A program made the translations under genes and the position numbers. From Nymphaea colorata (taxonomy: Eukaryota; Streptophyta; Magnoliopsida; Nymphaeales; Nymphaeaceae), in contig NC_045144.1 of the NCBI RefSeq assembly GCF_008831285.2, forward strand, positions 11,821,672 to 11,885,671: a DNA stretch of 64,000 nt, written 5' to 3'. The notes under the pieces were generated by a model. It ran no database searches, had not been told where the DNA came from, and was given only the letters and a program-made list of their open reading frames with translations. Below, piece after piece: positions 11,243-24,254 of the stretch. How positions within the stretch are numbered: the stretch's first letter is position 1; each line of letters opens with the position of its first letter.

Positions 11243-11806
11243 GGTGGAGGCAAAATGTCTATCGGACATACGACTTTTTTCAACAAATAAACATACAAAT
11301 TGTTCTCTACTCGAATCTCATGTGAAATCCATCGATCTGATCCGGATTTTCCTTGGATGCATGGGACTCGTGGGTGATTCTCCTTCAGGTTCTAACTGTT
11401 CATTCTTCTAGAGTTCCGGTTTTCCGCCATATCCAGAGTTGATTTTCTGTTGGATCCCTGGCGGTTGGGGTTGATCAGGGAGTGGGAGTGAGAGATCTGG
11501 AAGGCGTTTTGTGAAGGGGGAGCATAATGTTCACCCGTCAGAGGAAGGGGTAGCCGAGGTAGAGCGTCACCCCCGGCAAGACGGACGTGGCCAAGAACAA
11601 TGCCTCCGCATCCGCGAAACCGAAGGCGGTCGTCGAGCGCCCACCGCCTAGGGCTTCACTTGAGGAGAACGGTTGGGTAGGGCTTCCCGGATCTCGCGAT
11701 CTGATCTAGCATGGATTTCACATGAGATTCGAGTAGAGAACAAATTGAATGTTTATTTGTTGAAAAAATCGTATGTCAATGCAGTGGTGGAGGCAAAATG
11801 TGTATC
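11243..11806. repeat. Inverted repeat inside a 21-bp direct repeat
   Basis: Arms of about 69 bp (11264-11332 and 11711-11779) are inverted copies of each other, containing CAACAAATAAACAT and CTACTCGAATCTCATG, and differ at only a few sites. Outside the arms lies a 21-bp direct repeat (11243-11263 and 11786-11806, GGTGGAGGCAAAATGT plus five bases, one mismatch). Just inside them CGATCTGATC occurs twice in direct orientation (11333-11342, 11697-11706). The 378-bp spacer is much more GC-rich than its surroundings. It resembles a DNA-element insertion, but a 21-bp target duplication fits no standard family. Confidence 0.75.
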
Positions 11807-13889
11807 TTCAAAATATGAGAGAATGGGGCAATTAAGAGCTTTGGGTTGGATCAATGGCCATGTGGGCTTGTATAGACAATTGGTCGCACAAATCTATATG
11901 AATTACTTATTTATATATTGATGTCTCATGGACATTTATTTATTTGCATGTGGATTGTCTAAAACTTATAATTGAAGTGTCACTGCTTCTTAATGAGAAA
12001 TTTTCTGGTTCTAACATTGATCAAAAAACACCCATATAGTTGAACCCAATCAAATGTTGCACATGAGAAAGTTTGTTTGAGCAGCCTATACTTAGCCTTG
12101 CCGCTAGGTTAAAATCTAAGTAAACAGTCCTGCAATATCATAATAAGACAACCTTATGAACTCAAACTGAAGAATTTATGGGATCCTTTGGAACTAAGGA
12201 CACTCAATGAGTACTTCATTGATTTGTGACAGATTCATAGTGTACTATATAACTAATGTTTCACCGATCTAGGCAGATTCACGAGATACTCACTGAGTGT
12301 TCCTATTGCCAAACAACCCTTAAAACTCGCTACTCATTTTGTTCAATGCATCCACAAGAAAATGTCATGTTAATTTCCATGTCAACTTCTCAAATGTTTG
12401 AGATTTAAAATTATGAAACAACGTTTGTTGTAGTATCAAATCCAATATTTTCACGTAATTCATATGCTTATTTGATTCTAATCAACTATTCTACCTTGAC
12501 ATGTCATGAGTACATTGGATGCAAAAATCCACGGCTACGCATGAATCACAATCTTGCGTTATTCATGCATGTTCTCGATGCTTAGCAATCATGCAAGCAG
12601 CAAATGGAATGTGAAAACAGGGTGCAGCTTTTACCTTGACTTGGGCTTCTTCATGCTCGCCTAAAGCTCTAAATTTTTATATAAATATGCAGAAGCAAGG
12701 TCTGTCGACCCAAGTTGTAGCTTTCACATGTAAAATTGAAAAGGGAAAATGTCAAACCCAAACCAAATCATGTTTGAGATGCTCTATTTATTTGTTTATA
12801 GTTCAAACGAGAAAATTCAACTGTGAATTGAACTATATAAGTGTCCTTTCAATCCATCTTCATGAAATGCACACAGCTTTGCTTGTATAAGGAGATTTTT
12901 GTATAAGAACTATATTGAATTGTCCAGTCAAACTCAAGTAAGTTTCAGAAATACCTTCAGATGTTGCATACTTAGTATCAGCCTCAAGAACGATTCAGTC
13001 ATGCTGGACGCCGGATCTCAGAAGATGCCTAGAGTTTAAAATTTTTTCGCTAAAAAACAGTCGTTGCATTTGGTATTGGCGATCCTTAGGTTTATAGTGG
13101 TTTAAATATTGTTCTTATAGCAATGCATTTTTAAATTTTAAACATCCGCCAACGAGCCGCATCCAATAGCATTGACTTTTATTCAACCTCAACATTTAAC
13201 AACAGCACAAATTGAGATTACAAGGATCATAAGGTATTGGCTTTCATAAAGGAGTTGGAACTTCCAAATTTGTGACCCACAAAGCAATTTCAATAAATTT
13301 TAAGCAGGTTCAAGCCAATTGAACTATAGCTCTCCAGAGTCTTGCTGATTTCGAGGTTAATTCATTCATTTACATAAACAGCGTGAGATCAACTTGGCTA
13401 TAGGGTAAGAGACTGGGAAATTCTTGTAATAGGTCCATGACGTTGTATACCACCAAAAAAAAAAGGAAGAAGAAAAAAAATAAAAACTTCAAAGCTTCGA
13501 TCTCGTGGGCTCCAATTTGTTTAATTCAAACTTCACAACCATTATCCACGAAAATATACAGTAAAAAATATCATTGTAACGACTTAGGATTACATTGTAA
13601 TGACTCAAGAATTACATGTGACGCCCACAATGCACTTGGGTTGCTGATTCAAGTGCTCATCAACCAAAAAGTCATAGTTCCACCACATAGTGTTCTTAAA
13701 AAAAATGTTTGTTACAAGGCCATGAGTTCCAATGACAATTATTTTTGTATTAAAAGCGTAAAGCTAGGCATGTTTTTTTTTTTCTTAGTTGAGAAAAAAA
13801 AGGTAAACAAATGTAAAGACACATGTGAGTAGCGTCAGCCATCAATTACCCACACAGTCTAATAAAATTATCTTATTTACTTATTAATT

Positions 13890-13894
<5 letters not shown>
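11807..13894. other. Unassigned AT-rich region
   Basis: No recognised gene or element. Contains several short A-runs near 13450-13480 and open frames no longer than chance in AT-rich DNA. Confidence 0.55.

Positions 13895-13948
<54 letters not shown>
13895..13948. repeat. (TA)27 microsatellite
   Basis: An uninterrupted TA dinucleotide run of about 54 bases. Confidence 0.97.
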
Positions 13949-13949
<1 letters not shown>

Positions 13950-15910
13950 TCACCATTGATTATATGACAGGTTGAGATAAATGTGTATAAATAGGATTTA
14001 AACCTTAAGTCTTAATCTTTTGTGATCCCTATGTTTGTAAATTCCAGCGTATTCCAATCTATACATAGATTGCCAGAGGGCCAGTGGAAGAGCTGGAACA
14101 ATTAGATGGATGGACACCTGTTTAGAAACATTTATATTTGGAGGGACATCTACATATGTATAAAAGTATATATTAAATTTACCAATGTAAAAAAAAAAAG
14201 AATTTTAAAGAACGCATTGCATAGTTTCATTTCCTCGCGCAGCCAAAGCCATCTTTTAAGTGAAGACACATCCTTCCTTTGTACAGCACGAGCCCGCAGC
14301 CATGAGCACGATGACAAGAAAATTTAGTATAGTTGACTTCTTTTTAAGGGAATTTTCTAATGATTCGTCCTTTTCTTGGGATGTTAAAAGGCTCTTATGT
14401 CCCTTAATTATTTGCCTAGTACACTTTATCATTTTACTATGTCTAAGGTTTGTTCAAACAGGTGCCTCTTGGCCAAAAGTTTATTGATCTGCCCCCATTG
14501 ATTTCCCGTCATAGAAATTATAAAGAAAAAATAGGTATAGCATAGTAAATGATTTCTGCTAGTCCTGGAAAATTACACAAAAAAAACATAGATGCAATCA
14601 TGAAGTTAGCTATATTTCTAGATTCCTTTTTTTAGAAGAAAAAAACATAGTTTTTCACTAACTTATCAGTAGATCATTAGAAAAAGAAAATTATGGATTT
14701 TTTTTATCAACCATAAAAAGAATAACTGTTTGTCAATAACAATGAAAAGTTAAGCATGTTTTTTACTATGCTCCAAGATTTGCTCTTCTATGCTTGTCAG
14801 TCTTGGTACATGCTAGTGACCGTGGGTTCTCTCCCTTGTCATCCTCTCGTCCTGCCGGGCTTCTTTAGTCCCTGGAAAACTAACAATTCAACCAAAAGGA
14901 GAAAAGAAGGAGCTAACAACAAAGTAGTACACTGTTATGTGCATGCTAATTTAACTAACTAGTCTAACTACCTAGACTAATCCAACTGGCCTCCAAACTT
15001 TAGTCTTACAATACAGAATTATGCTGAAAACCTATACAAAATTGAGAAAAAAGATCTTTGAAATTAGGAAAAATACTTCCTAAAACAGTCCCTCTCTATA
15101 AAAGGTAGGAAACATAATTATGTCTTGTCTAGTAGATTCTAAACATAATTTCATATAGAGAACAGGATGTCCAAAATCAAGTAAAAATTACTCAACAACA
15201 AAAATATGAAAAAATTAAAAAAAAAAAAACAATCTTTACAAAATTAAAAGTTCAGGCAAAGGATCTGAGGTTTCTATGAAATACAAACAAGATGTTGGGA
15301 AATCTATAATAAATCGTGTGGACCCAAAATTCAACACAATTATACATCTTTTTTAACTCACTCGAATTTAATTATAGCCAAAATTGAGATAAAAGCTCAA
15401 AGCTTAAACCCCTGAAATAGTATCTACAAATTGCTGGTATCCAATAGAGTAGAAACCTTTATTTTCGAGGTTCTCTTTAGAATCACCTGAATGAGGGGCT
15501 AACTCAATATGTTCCTAACAAACGAAAACTTCATTTTCATTTGGAAGTGTTCAAGAAGCTTGACACCAAAAAATATATTTTGCTACACTAATTTGATTGG
15601 CCAAAATGATTCTGTAAAAATGAGAAAGAAAATAATAGAAGTATGTTCGATTGTTCTTTTGATGTTGATGAAAAAACTACTTTACCAATTGTTAATAATC
15701 TAAAGTTCCAAATATCATAAAATTTGGACTGCAGACTATCCACATAATTTTTTTTACAGAGTCATTAAAAATTTAAAAATTTAATTGCACTAGAAACCCT
15801 ATGAACTGATGGAAAAGAACCCTAGCTGAAACCAACGAGCACATTATATATTCAAAAGAATTTTAAAAAGTATCAGTTAAGCTATTTACATACTTAATTA
15901 ACACATAGTT
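13949..15910. other. Unassigned AT-rich region
   Basis: No gene recognised. Rich in A and T homopolymers, and open frames in it carry no familiar motif. Confidence 0.55.
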
Positions 15911-15914
15911 TAGA

Positions 15915-16270
15915 TGTGACACAAGAACTCAAACACAATTAATGATATGAAATGTGAACACAAAGAGAAAAGAGAAGCTAGACATAAAGAATTATGTGGT
16001 TAGGCCAATTAGCCTACCTCCATGGAGGTAGGAGAGAGCTTTTTTTTTTTGTTCTCTTTCTTTGACAGGGTTACATATCTTTATAAAAAAAAAAATTATG
16101 CATAATAGAAAGGAAAAATAACTACTACAAGATTTTAGGAAACTAAAAAGATGGAAGTGAGATAGGATTCTCTTTATTAATAAATATTCTTCCTTAAAAT
16201 AGATGCTACCACCAGATTATCTGATCTTTCCTTGATAGATGAAGATCTCTCCTCCTATAACATACAATAA
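15915..16270 (-). repeat. Probable copia 3' LTR remnant
   Basis: On the minus strand a purine tract (CATGAGGGGGAGA, about 16284-16272) precedes this stretch, as it does a copia 3' LTR. On the plus strand the stretch holds ATGTGGTTAGGCCAATTAGCCTACCTCCATGG, a run like the ACGTGGTTCGGCC...CCTACGTCCACGG block seen in many plant copia LTRs. The far border is a guess, because no partner LTR is found in the window. Confidence 0.45.
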
Positions 16271-16559
16271 TCTCCCCCTCATGTTGGTGCACAAATATCA
16301 ATCTATGCAACTTGTGCACAATACTCTAATGTTCATCTGCCACATGGCTTTTTGTGAAGATACCAGCTGCCTTATTTTCACTATTGATGTGGGGTATTTA
16401 TATTGTTCCATCTTGTATCTTGTCCCTAACAAAGTGACAATCAACTTTTATATGTTTAATCCTCCCATGAAAAAAATAGGATTCTTCTTTATGTATATGG
16501 CTGCCATGTCAACACACATTAATCTCGGGGCTGTTTTATCATGACATTCATGTCCTAAA

Positions 16560-17350
16560 ATAAGGTCTTCATCCATATGAGTTCACATGTGCACCTTGCC
16601 ATGACTCTATACTATACTTATGCACTGGATCGGGCCACAACTGCTTGTTTATTGTTCTTTTGTTCACTAGATTTCCTCCAATGAAGGTGCAGGATATTGA
16701 AGTAGGCCTCATGTAATTTGCATCACCGTCCCAATTAGTACATGTGTATCCTATGACATCAAAAGTCTGATTTTGCCTAATTAAAACTCCATGTCTAATC
16801 ATCCCTTTCAAATATCAAAGGATTCTTTGGACATCTTAAACATGAGTGGACCTTGGTTTGTGCATGCATTGACTTATCAAGCTCGTTACATATGCAATGT
16901 TAGGCCCGATGTTACTCAAGTAAATGAGCTTTTCAACAAGCTTCCAAAAGTTTTTGATGGTTTCTTCAAGATCTCCATCTTCCTTCCTTAATTTGGACTT
17001 TACTTTTGATAGTGTCTCATCTACTTTGGCCCCTATAAAACCTATTTGCTTAAGCAGATCCAATACATGTTTCCTTTGGCACACAATAAAATCCCTTATT
17101 TAAGTGTGCTGCATCAATTAAAAAAAAAAACTAAGGATTCCCAAATTTTTGATTTCAAACTATTTGTTGAAATATACCTTGATGTGTGACATAGATTTAA
17201 CATAATCTCCTATCAATATAATATCATCTACCTATATAAGTAAAATGACAATCTTAAATTTCTTGTGAATGTGAACATAGTATAATCAACAAAACTACTT
17301 TTAAATCCAATTTAATATGAACATCACTAAGTGTAGAGAACCAAGGCTGT
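16560..17350 (-). pseudogene. copia reverse transcriptase/RNase H remnant
   Basis: Read on the minus strand from 17350 down: KAQYGHKQFLQPWF (family KALYGLKQSPRAWF), then VDDIILIGD (RT active-site block, near 17230), then QRKHVLDLLKQIGF and KLIYLSNIGPNIAYVTSLISQ (17080-16870), and finally GYTCTNWDGD and TSISCTFIGGNLV of RNase H (16750-16650). Several stops and frameshifts break the frame. The gag, protease and integrase parts are not found upstream, so the element is truncated at about 17350-17400. Confidence 0.82.
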
Positions 17351-17399
17351 AGAAACTGTTTATGTCCATATTGTGCTTTATTTAATGTACACATGTGCT

Positions 17400-19758
17400 T
17401 GTTCTCTCATTCAGAACTAGTCACATAACATAATGCACAAGGATAAGCGAACTCACAAGTGGTGATATGCTTCTTATGTTGAGATATCATAAGTTTTGAG
17501 ACCAACTCATGAACAAATTGCTTCTAATATCTGAGTCTAACAATAGATGTATTTGGTAGGCCTATTTGCCAGAAATGAATTCCAATAATTTCTCCTAAGA
17601 ACGAGTCATAATTTTATAAAGAAAACATACTGTTCCAAATCTGATCACTGGGACCAAATTGTGTTCCAAACTGACTTGATTAATTTATAGTTATCATTTA
17701 GAAAAAGAAAAAAGGAAAGCATAATTTTATATTGGAGCAGCTGTGTTTACAATTCCTTAATATGATTGTTCATCTTAGCAATATCCCAAAAAGACCTATA
17801 GTAACATGAGACTTATAATAAGGATGAGGAAGAATATAACAAGATGACTAAAAATTATAAGTAGACAATTAACATTATCCTATGGAATGAACTCATCAAA
17901 GAAACTTGCCATGAGATACATATGAAGTACAAATTAATAGTACAAACAGCAGCAGAGCCTCATGTGGCTATTGTGGGCAATTGCTCAAAAGATTTACTTT
18001 ATTTATACATTAGTACTTCATTCTTTTTTATTTTTTTACATAATAATTCCCCTTAAAGTTTTAATTCAAAACAATAGTGCTCCTTATCCAGAAATTTCTA
18101 GCTCTGCCACTACATAAAACTTGCCATGACAACACTTGTCTCTTATCTCATGGCAAGTTTTATATACATGACCATGTAATTTTTCAGAAAAGAACATGCT
18201 TATGACTATTAAAATGAACCACAACAAACACATATCTTGCATTGGTCGAGACACAAAAGACAAAGCACACCAAAAAATTTAAAGACAATATGCATAAACC
18301 ACAATATTTTTAACATATACTAGAGAGGTTGTCTTGGAGAATGGCTTTGAAAATGAGAGTATAAAAAGAACATTGGAATTAGTCACTACCAAAAGAAAAA
18401 AAAATCTCATGTGTTGATACATATAAAGCTCATCTAAGCAAATGAGAAAGAACAAGCTAGTTTTACATGTATAAAATATAGACATAGACATCAATAAACA
18501 TGAAACTGGAGGTCACATGTGTGACATCCTACACATGAGAATGACTTTCAACAATGTCATATCTAGTGTCAAGAAGTGATAATGTCCATATATGTCTTGG
18601 CTTATATATAACTTTAGCCCTATAAAATTGAGATATGTTATGAATTGTCATATATTGCATGTTTCACTAAAACATGTTAATGGGTTTTGGAGTCCATACT
18701 TCGGCTTGAATGAAACAGATATTCTTGTAATAGTGAAGCACTGAACAGTAATAGTTCTGTAGGATAAAACATGTGTTTGTAGTTGCAGAGGGAAAGTTAA
18801 ATACAACATCTGTGTTCTTCCATTTTGGTTGCTTGATGGCCCTTTATGCTTCTCCATGTGCTTGATTGATGTTTGGGCACATCAATTCATAACTGTCAAA
18901 TGTATGTGGAGTCTAAGGTACCATTCATATACACTGACGTTTATGCACATCCACTCATTTAAACATCTAAAGGTGACCCATTTAAGTAAATTTCCAATGA
19001 TTTGGAATTGTCATCCAAGCGTTCCATTGCACGTTTTATAGTTGCCATGAATATAGCACGACTTCCCTATTTGTCTTTGTGCTTCAATAGTCCAATGCTT
19101 GAACCTTTACCAGACAGGTATCCCCTTTTAGTGCATCAAGGAAAATTTGTAGCTTCAAATATGAAAGTACTAATAAAATGAAGATATTGCAAGGATCAGT
19201 ATTACTAATGCATCATCTCCACATATCAACCTTGGAAAAAAGCTAGGTGTATTAACTCACAATTGAACTTAAGTTATCATTATTGAAGGTCACAAAAATA
19301 TTATTTCTACTAATTGATATCTTCATCCTACTGTGTTCTTAATACTATTCTTTCTTAAATTGGCCTATGATAATGAAGTTTCATATAGACTTAAAGGACA
19401 TTTGTGCCAGTGTAACAGATGAAATTTCATCCTGCGTATTATGCAACTAGGACAAAGGAAGTTCATGTATCACTCTAATAGTTTCTTGTCTTTTCACTAG
19501 ATTCCGATTGTCATGTGCCACACATTCTAACCAAAACTGAGTTCATGTAGTGATTCAAACCAAACTTTAACTGCCCAAAAACTGAGGATACACCCATGAC
19601 CCTAAAATATAAGATCACTTGCTAGCCATGCCCATGCATGGAATGCTAAACAAAGCTGGGGACAAAATCAATACATAGGTGCTGTTGTGCCCCTTAATCA
19701 AGGGCGACAGTCATGGGAGGGGCTAACACAAGCCAAATATGTGTGTGTCTATATAAAA
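17400..19758. other. Unassigned AT-rich region
   Basis: No gene recognised. Contains a 16-bp perfect hairpin (listed separately) and scattered short open frames without motifs. Confidence 0.5.
18114..18163. repeat. Perfect 16-bp inverted repeat
   Basis: ATAAAACTTGCCATGA at 18114-18129 is the exact reverse complement of 18148-18163, with an 18-base loop. The core CTTGCCATGAGA also occurs in direct orientation near 17906. It may be a small hairpin or a trace of a MITE; nothing supports a function. Confidence 0.8.
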
Positions 19759-19791
19759 GAGAGCGAGAGAGAGAGAGAGAGAGAGAGAGAG
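19759..19791. repeat. (GA)n microsatellite
   Basis: A GA dinucleotide run with one interruption, followed to 19890 by further GAGAGA patches. Open frames here on the minus strand come from the repeat and are not genes. Confidence 0.93.
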
Positions 19792-20052
19792 TATAGTTGG
19801 CCATGAGAGGGCTACATACAATGTATGAGAGAGAGAGTACGTATGTAGAGTGGTGAGAGAGAGGGTGAGAGAGAGTGAATGAGAGAGGCAAAGCAGGAAA
19901 ATATGACCGTCACTAAAAATATAAAAAACCACAGCTAAAAACTTATAGCAACAATTAAAAACCATGCCGACAAATATTATTAACCGCACCTATTAGCTTT
20001 GTGCCTTACAACTGTTAGGCACAATTTTTTAAGCAATGTTATTCTATGCCTT

Positions 20053-20077
20053 ATACATACATACATACATACATACC
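20053..20077. repeat. (CATA)n microsatellite
   Basis: About six tandem CATA units. Confidence 0.9.
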
Positions 20078-20403
20078 CTTTTCTTTTAATTTTAAATTAT
20101 TTTTTTCTGGCAATCTAGCCTTATTGTTATGATCTTAAGAATGGGTTGATGCAAAACATATACTAAGTTGATCATTTGTTAGATTTAATGGTGTTTTTAT
20201 AATAAAAAATGAACAGCCCGCTTGACATGGTAATAAAAAAAATCAACATTTTCATTAAAATAACTTGAAGTGAAGCATGTTTTATATCAAAATAGTCATT
20301 ATTAACATACTAAGGTGTTTATATGTTATTTAAAATAATTTTTTAACAAAAAATCAAAGGGTCTAGTTTTTATCCCTGACCTAAGTGTCTGGTTTTTACC
20401 AAT

Positions 20404-20404
20404 T

Positions 20405-20448
<44 letters not shown>
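20404..20448. repeat. (TC)n(TA)n compound microsatellite
   Basis: A TC run passes directly into a TA run, followed by GGGAGAGGGAGAGG. Confidence 0.95.
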
Positions 20449-20459
20449 GGGAGAGGGAG

Positions 20460-22270
20460 AGGACAGGGAGAGAGAACATTACTAATTAATTAACAAAAAC
20501 TATTTTATTCACAAAAATTAAAATTTTTACAACTGAAAAATGCATTTACAAATCCTTTTTTGAATATTTGATCAACAATTTGATGGAGTGCTTTAGATCA
20601 AAATCACCTTGCCACCAGCAGATGCCAAGTGAGCCTGCCCTATTGTAGCATATTCCTCATTCCGAATAGTGGTCTACCAACTCACCATTACCTTGGGGAT
20701 CTTTTGTCTGCAATCTTCTGAACTTTTTCTGGATGTCAATGTCGATACTACATGCTTGTTGTCTTACAATTGATTAGTCATTTATATTTATGGGAGCAGG
20801 TACAAGGTCAATAGGAGATCATAGTTGTTGCAAAAGATTCAAACTACAAATCTACAAAAGAAACAACAAGCTCCTAATTTGGTGATGAAATGCATAATGA
20901 AACTACAAACGCAAGCCCTAAATTACCATAGCCATGAACAATACATGGAAAAGGGGAGGAAAGACTAGATTTTATGGATGGCCATCATGATAATCCTACC
21001 CTGCTTGAGCATGGATTTGAAGATATTGGTTCAGAAGGTTACACTGCATCATGTTCTTCTCCTAGATATGTTCCATAGTCAATTTTAAAATTTGTTGTCA
21101 TTAGAAGCTCAATTGCACTTATGTAAGTAATTCTCTCATATGTTTGATACTACCAATCCAAGGAACTCTATGTTCTCTCTCTTAGTTCTACATTATTAAG
21201 AGAGAATAATGGCTGCCACACATAATGGTACCATTTTCCTAGCACCCTACATTCACTAGTCTGAGTTTTAAGTAGTAAACAACTCAATCTACTAGCTCTT
21301 GTTTAGAGTTATCTATTTGAGATTTAAGCCACAACCAACTTAATCTGCACAGATCCCTTCAAACATAGTTTGATTGGTTCTGTTCAGAATTGTTGAATTC
21401 CAGAAATCCCCCTCATTAAAGTAGTTTGACTGATGACATTTTTAGAATAACACAACACACGTATATATTCATAATAATAAATACAAATCTCGCTCCATAC
21501 ATTTATTTAATCAAATGATATCAAACAAGGACCACACTGGAATCTTCAAACTCCACTTCAACTATGTGTCAAGGTGAACACTTAGCCTACAATGCATGCC
21601 TTTCAAAAACAAACAAGCAGGTTCACATTCTATGACATTGTCTCAAAAACCTTTTTCAAACATTCAAACTAGAGGAATGATTCCTCAATGTCCTTAGATC
21701 CCCACCAACCATCAAATAACCTCATAAGGACCAAACAGATTCGACCAAAAATTACTATGTAGGATTCAAAAGAGGAGGATAAAGGGGCTAAGACCCATGA
21801 GCGAGAAGACAATGATGTTGTCATACACATGCCAGAAATGGAAATCCACTTGGAGGGATCAATGTTGAAGGTATGGATCCTCTTTCAAACTGTTCACATT
21901 ATACAAAAAACCTTTTTAATGGTTGGCTATATGCTACTTTGTGGATGAGATGAATATGGCCTTTGTTGGTTATGGGCTTTGATGCAAGGCAAGCCTTGCA
22001 GAACAGACAAACTAAAAAAAATCTATTGAAAGTTACAACTGAAACGCTATAGGACAACGAAGGGAAGGATGAAGCATAAAAACAAGATAATTTTTTTTTC
22101 ATTTGATGTCAACATGTATACAAAATAACATCGTTGCCCATTTATATGGATGAGAGTAGCAATGGGTCGGGTCATGAACAAGTGCCTGAATCCAAACAGA
22201 CCCACATAGATATCAAATGTACATACTTACAAAATGGATCACAAAATAACATATGAAAATCAAAATTACA
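20460..22270. other. Unassigned AT-rich region
   Basis: No convincing gene. On the minus strand near 21730-21760 a short frame reads LFGPYEVI, faintly like the end of gypsy integrase, but stops surround it, so it is not called. Confidence 0.45.
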
Positions 22271-22272
22271 AT

Positions 22273-22572
22273 TCAACCCTTGGTCTGCCTCGAGTATCTA
22301 TGCAGAGGCACCTCATCTTTTGTATGCTCTGGGTCCACATGGGATCCCATAGTTGAAGACTCATGAACTACACTGATGCCCGAAGGTGGAACCCGAGGCG
22401 AGGAAGTGGACCCAGGAGAGTGACGGGTCTGGTCCTGCCCTGCATCAGGCTTTAAGTCATGAAACATAAGTTTTCTGCCTTGAGAAAGGATTTCTATAGG
22501 GTGAGTGAAGCCAAAATCTAAACTTGATGAAGTTCTTAGAAGAGGTGTATGGTGGGTAGTAGGAAGAGACAT
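22273..22572 (-). pseudogene. Possible copia integrase-RT linker fragment
   Basis: A 99-codon open frame on the minus strand is Ser/Pro-rich (SPGSTSSPRVPPSG) and ends VPLHRYSRQTKG. Copia polyproteins have a Ser/Pro-rich linker ending in an (R)RS(T/S)R-x-(R/K)-x-P-like block between integrase and reverse transcriptase. No integrase or RT motif is seen on either side. The call is weak; it could be an unrelated open frame. Confidence 0.3.
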
Positions 22573-23084
22573 TGTTGCAAACTACTGGAAGCAAGATGGC
22601 ATTCTGCAAGTTGAGAAAACATCACAGTCCTAGTACCAACTCCCAAGACTTTTACCAGATTTGTGGCACATGTGACTATATGATGTGGTGGCCAAGGTGC
22701 TCAAGGGCGAACTCCTAGTTGTCAACCGTATAAGTAGAGGGCACTTTATGTAACATTTGACTTTTTTTCAGTGAGTTGGGGATGTAGATCAGAGTCCAAT
22801 CTGGACCCATGTTGCCCACCTGTGTGAAGCTAGCTCGACCACTCGAAGCGGGTTATGTACACGTGACGTGTATAAAATTTTCATGCACCAATATATTAAT
22901 GATGAAAAATAACCCTGGTTAAGAAAAAGAGAACTTTTCATAAGTGACAAAAAAAAAGAAACTAAAAGAAGTAAGGTTTTGTTATTCGATAAAGCTCAGA
23001 CTGAATGTCAGCTTGTATGTGCATATCATTATGATCAATATACCCTATTGAACAGTAAAAAGGCACATTCATTTTTTTGTCTCA
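22573..23084. other. Unassigned spacer
   Basis: No recognisable feature. Confidence 0.5.
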
Positions 23085-23357
23085 CCCATGTCATTATCTT
23101 GTATCATTGTTGTTATCTCATATTCATTATCTCTCACACCCTTGTCATTATCTCATACTCTTGTGGTTATCTCATACCTCTGTCATTATCTCGTACTCTG
23201 TCATTGTCTTATATCTTTATCATTATCTCATACTCCTATCATTATCTCATACTACCCCCTATCATTATCTCAAATGCTATGGGTATGAGATAATGACAGA
23301 GATAGAGATATGAAATAATGGGTATGAGATAATGATGGAGGTATGAAATAACGATAG
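23085..23357. repeat. Minisatellite of TCATTATCTCATAC-like units with inverted tail
   Basis: About ten imperfect units built on (T/C)(C/A)ATTATCTCATAC plus a variable 3-7 base pyrimidine spacer run from 23085 to 23275. From 23280 to 23357 the same units continue in the opposite orientation (GGTATGAGATAATGA). The array and its tail can fold into a long hairpin. Open frames in all three plus frames through it are by-products of the repeat. Confidence 0.88.
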
Positions 23358-23497
23358 AGTTAAGAATGTTTGTTGTGTATGTGCAACGTTGAGGCATTGA
23401 AGAAAATATGAACATTGGTAGTAAGGCCCCCTCCCCTTCCGGCATACGCTCATTATGTATACAGGTTGTCATACAGAACTCATTCTCCCAACTGTTG

Positions 23498-23499
<2 letters not shown>

Positions 23500-23536
<37 letters not shown>
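23500..23536. repeat. (CT)n microsatellite
   Basis: An uninterrupted CT run of about 18 units. Flanking sequence to 23650 is also pyrimidine-rich. Confidence 0.95.
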
Positions 23537-23539
<3 letters not shown>

Positions 23540-24254
23540 CACCAAGCTCCCTCTTATCCCCTCCTTTGTCTCTCGGCTATACTCTCACATGCGCACACTT
23601 ACTCTCTTGCTTGGCACCCTTTCACTCAATTGAATCCACTCACAGCACACTCTCCTTCTCAATCAACAGGTCTTTAGTCGCTTGAGGTTGGCAAGTGAGA
23701 TGTGTGAACTGTAGTTTATAACATGAAGGTGTATTTGCAATCGACGGAATGGGAGTAGATCATGTTTGATGTTAAATGGGCGAAGACTCTTTTGAGCATG
23801 CTCCAGTTAGGCAGAATGAACCCCTTGTGGCAATGAACATGTTGCTGTACATGCCTATATATTGCCATATGGCAACCCATGGTTGTCGGCAACATAGTGT
23901 GAACCATCAAGTCAAAATGGCACTTGTGAATTCCTTTTGTGCCTCTACTAGAAGATGAGTTGGGAGGCATATAACTTGGGTTGAAAGGGAGACTTAGGGT
24001 TTAGATTGTCTATTACATCCTTGCAAGTGTGGAAAAATTTGAAGAAATGCCCTACAGTCATATTGAAGTTCTCAACAAGTCCTACAATCGACAACCTTCC
24101 ACTTGATACTCTTTTTTCCACCTAAGTAGATTTTTAGAGTGAAGTGGATAGAAAACTTATGGTTTTGAGTTTTTGTAGGTGGACTAGGAGCATCAAGTAA
24201 ACCTTGAGAAATAGGATCCAATGCTTGGATAGATTTTTAGTTTGTGAAGGCGTG
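23540..24254. other. Unassigned spacer
   Basis: No gene or element recognised. Confidence 0.5.

Noticed and set aside
11521-11720. GC-rich short frame (MFTRQRKG..., then GKTDVAKNNASASAKPKAVVE) in the inverted-repeat spacer as a gene start
   Set aside because: It contains a stop soon after the start and resembles no family I can name with confidence; described only as part of the repeat.
19694-19989. Two overlapping minus-strand frames rich in Ser-Leu
   Set aside because: They are translations of the (GA)n repeat, not proteins.
20640-21900. Possible gypsy gag/integrase traces on the minus strand
   Set aside because: Only one short word (LFGPYEVI) looks familiar, with stops on both sides; too little to call.
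23085-23357. CRISPR-like array
   Set aside because: Unit lengths and spacers are irregular and short, the array inverts on itself, and the DNA is eukaryotic.
23408-23685. Three overlapping plus-strand frames over the (CT)n run
   Set aside because: Open only because the CT repeat lacks stops in every frame.
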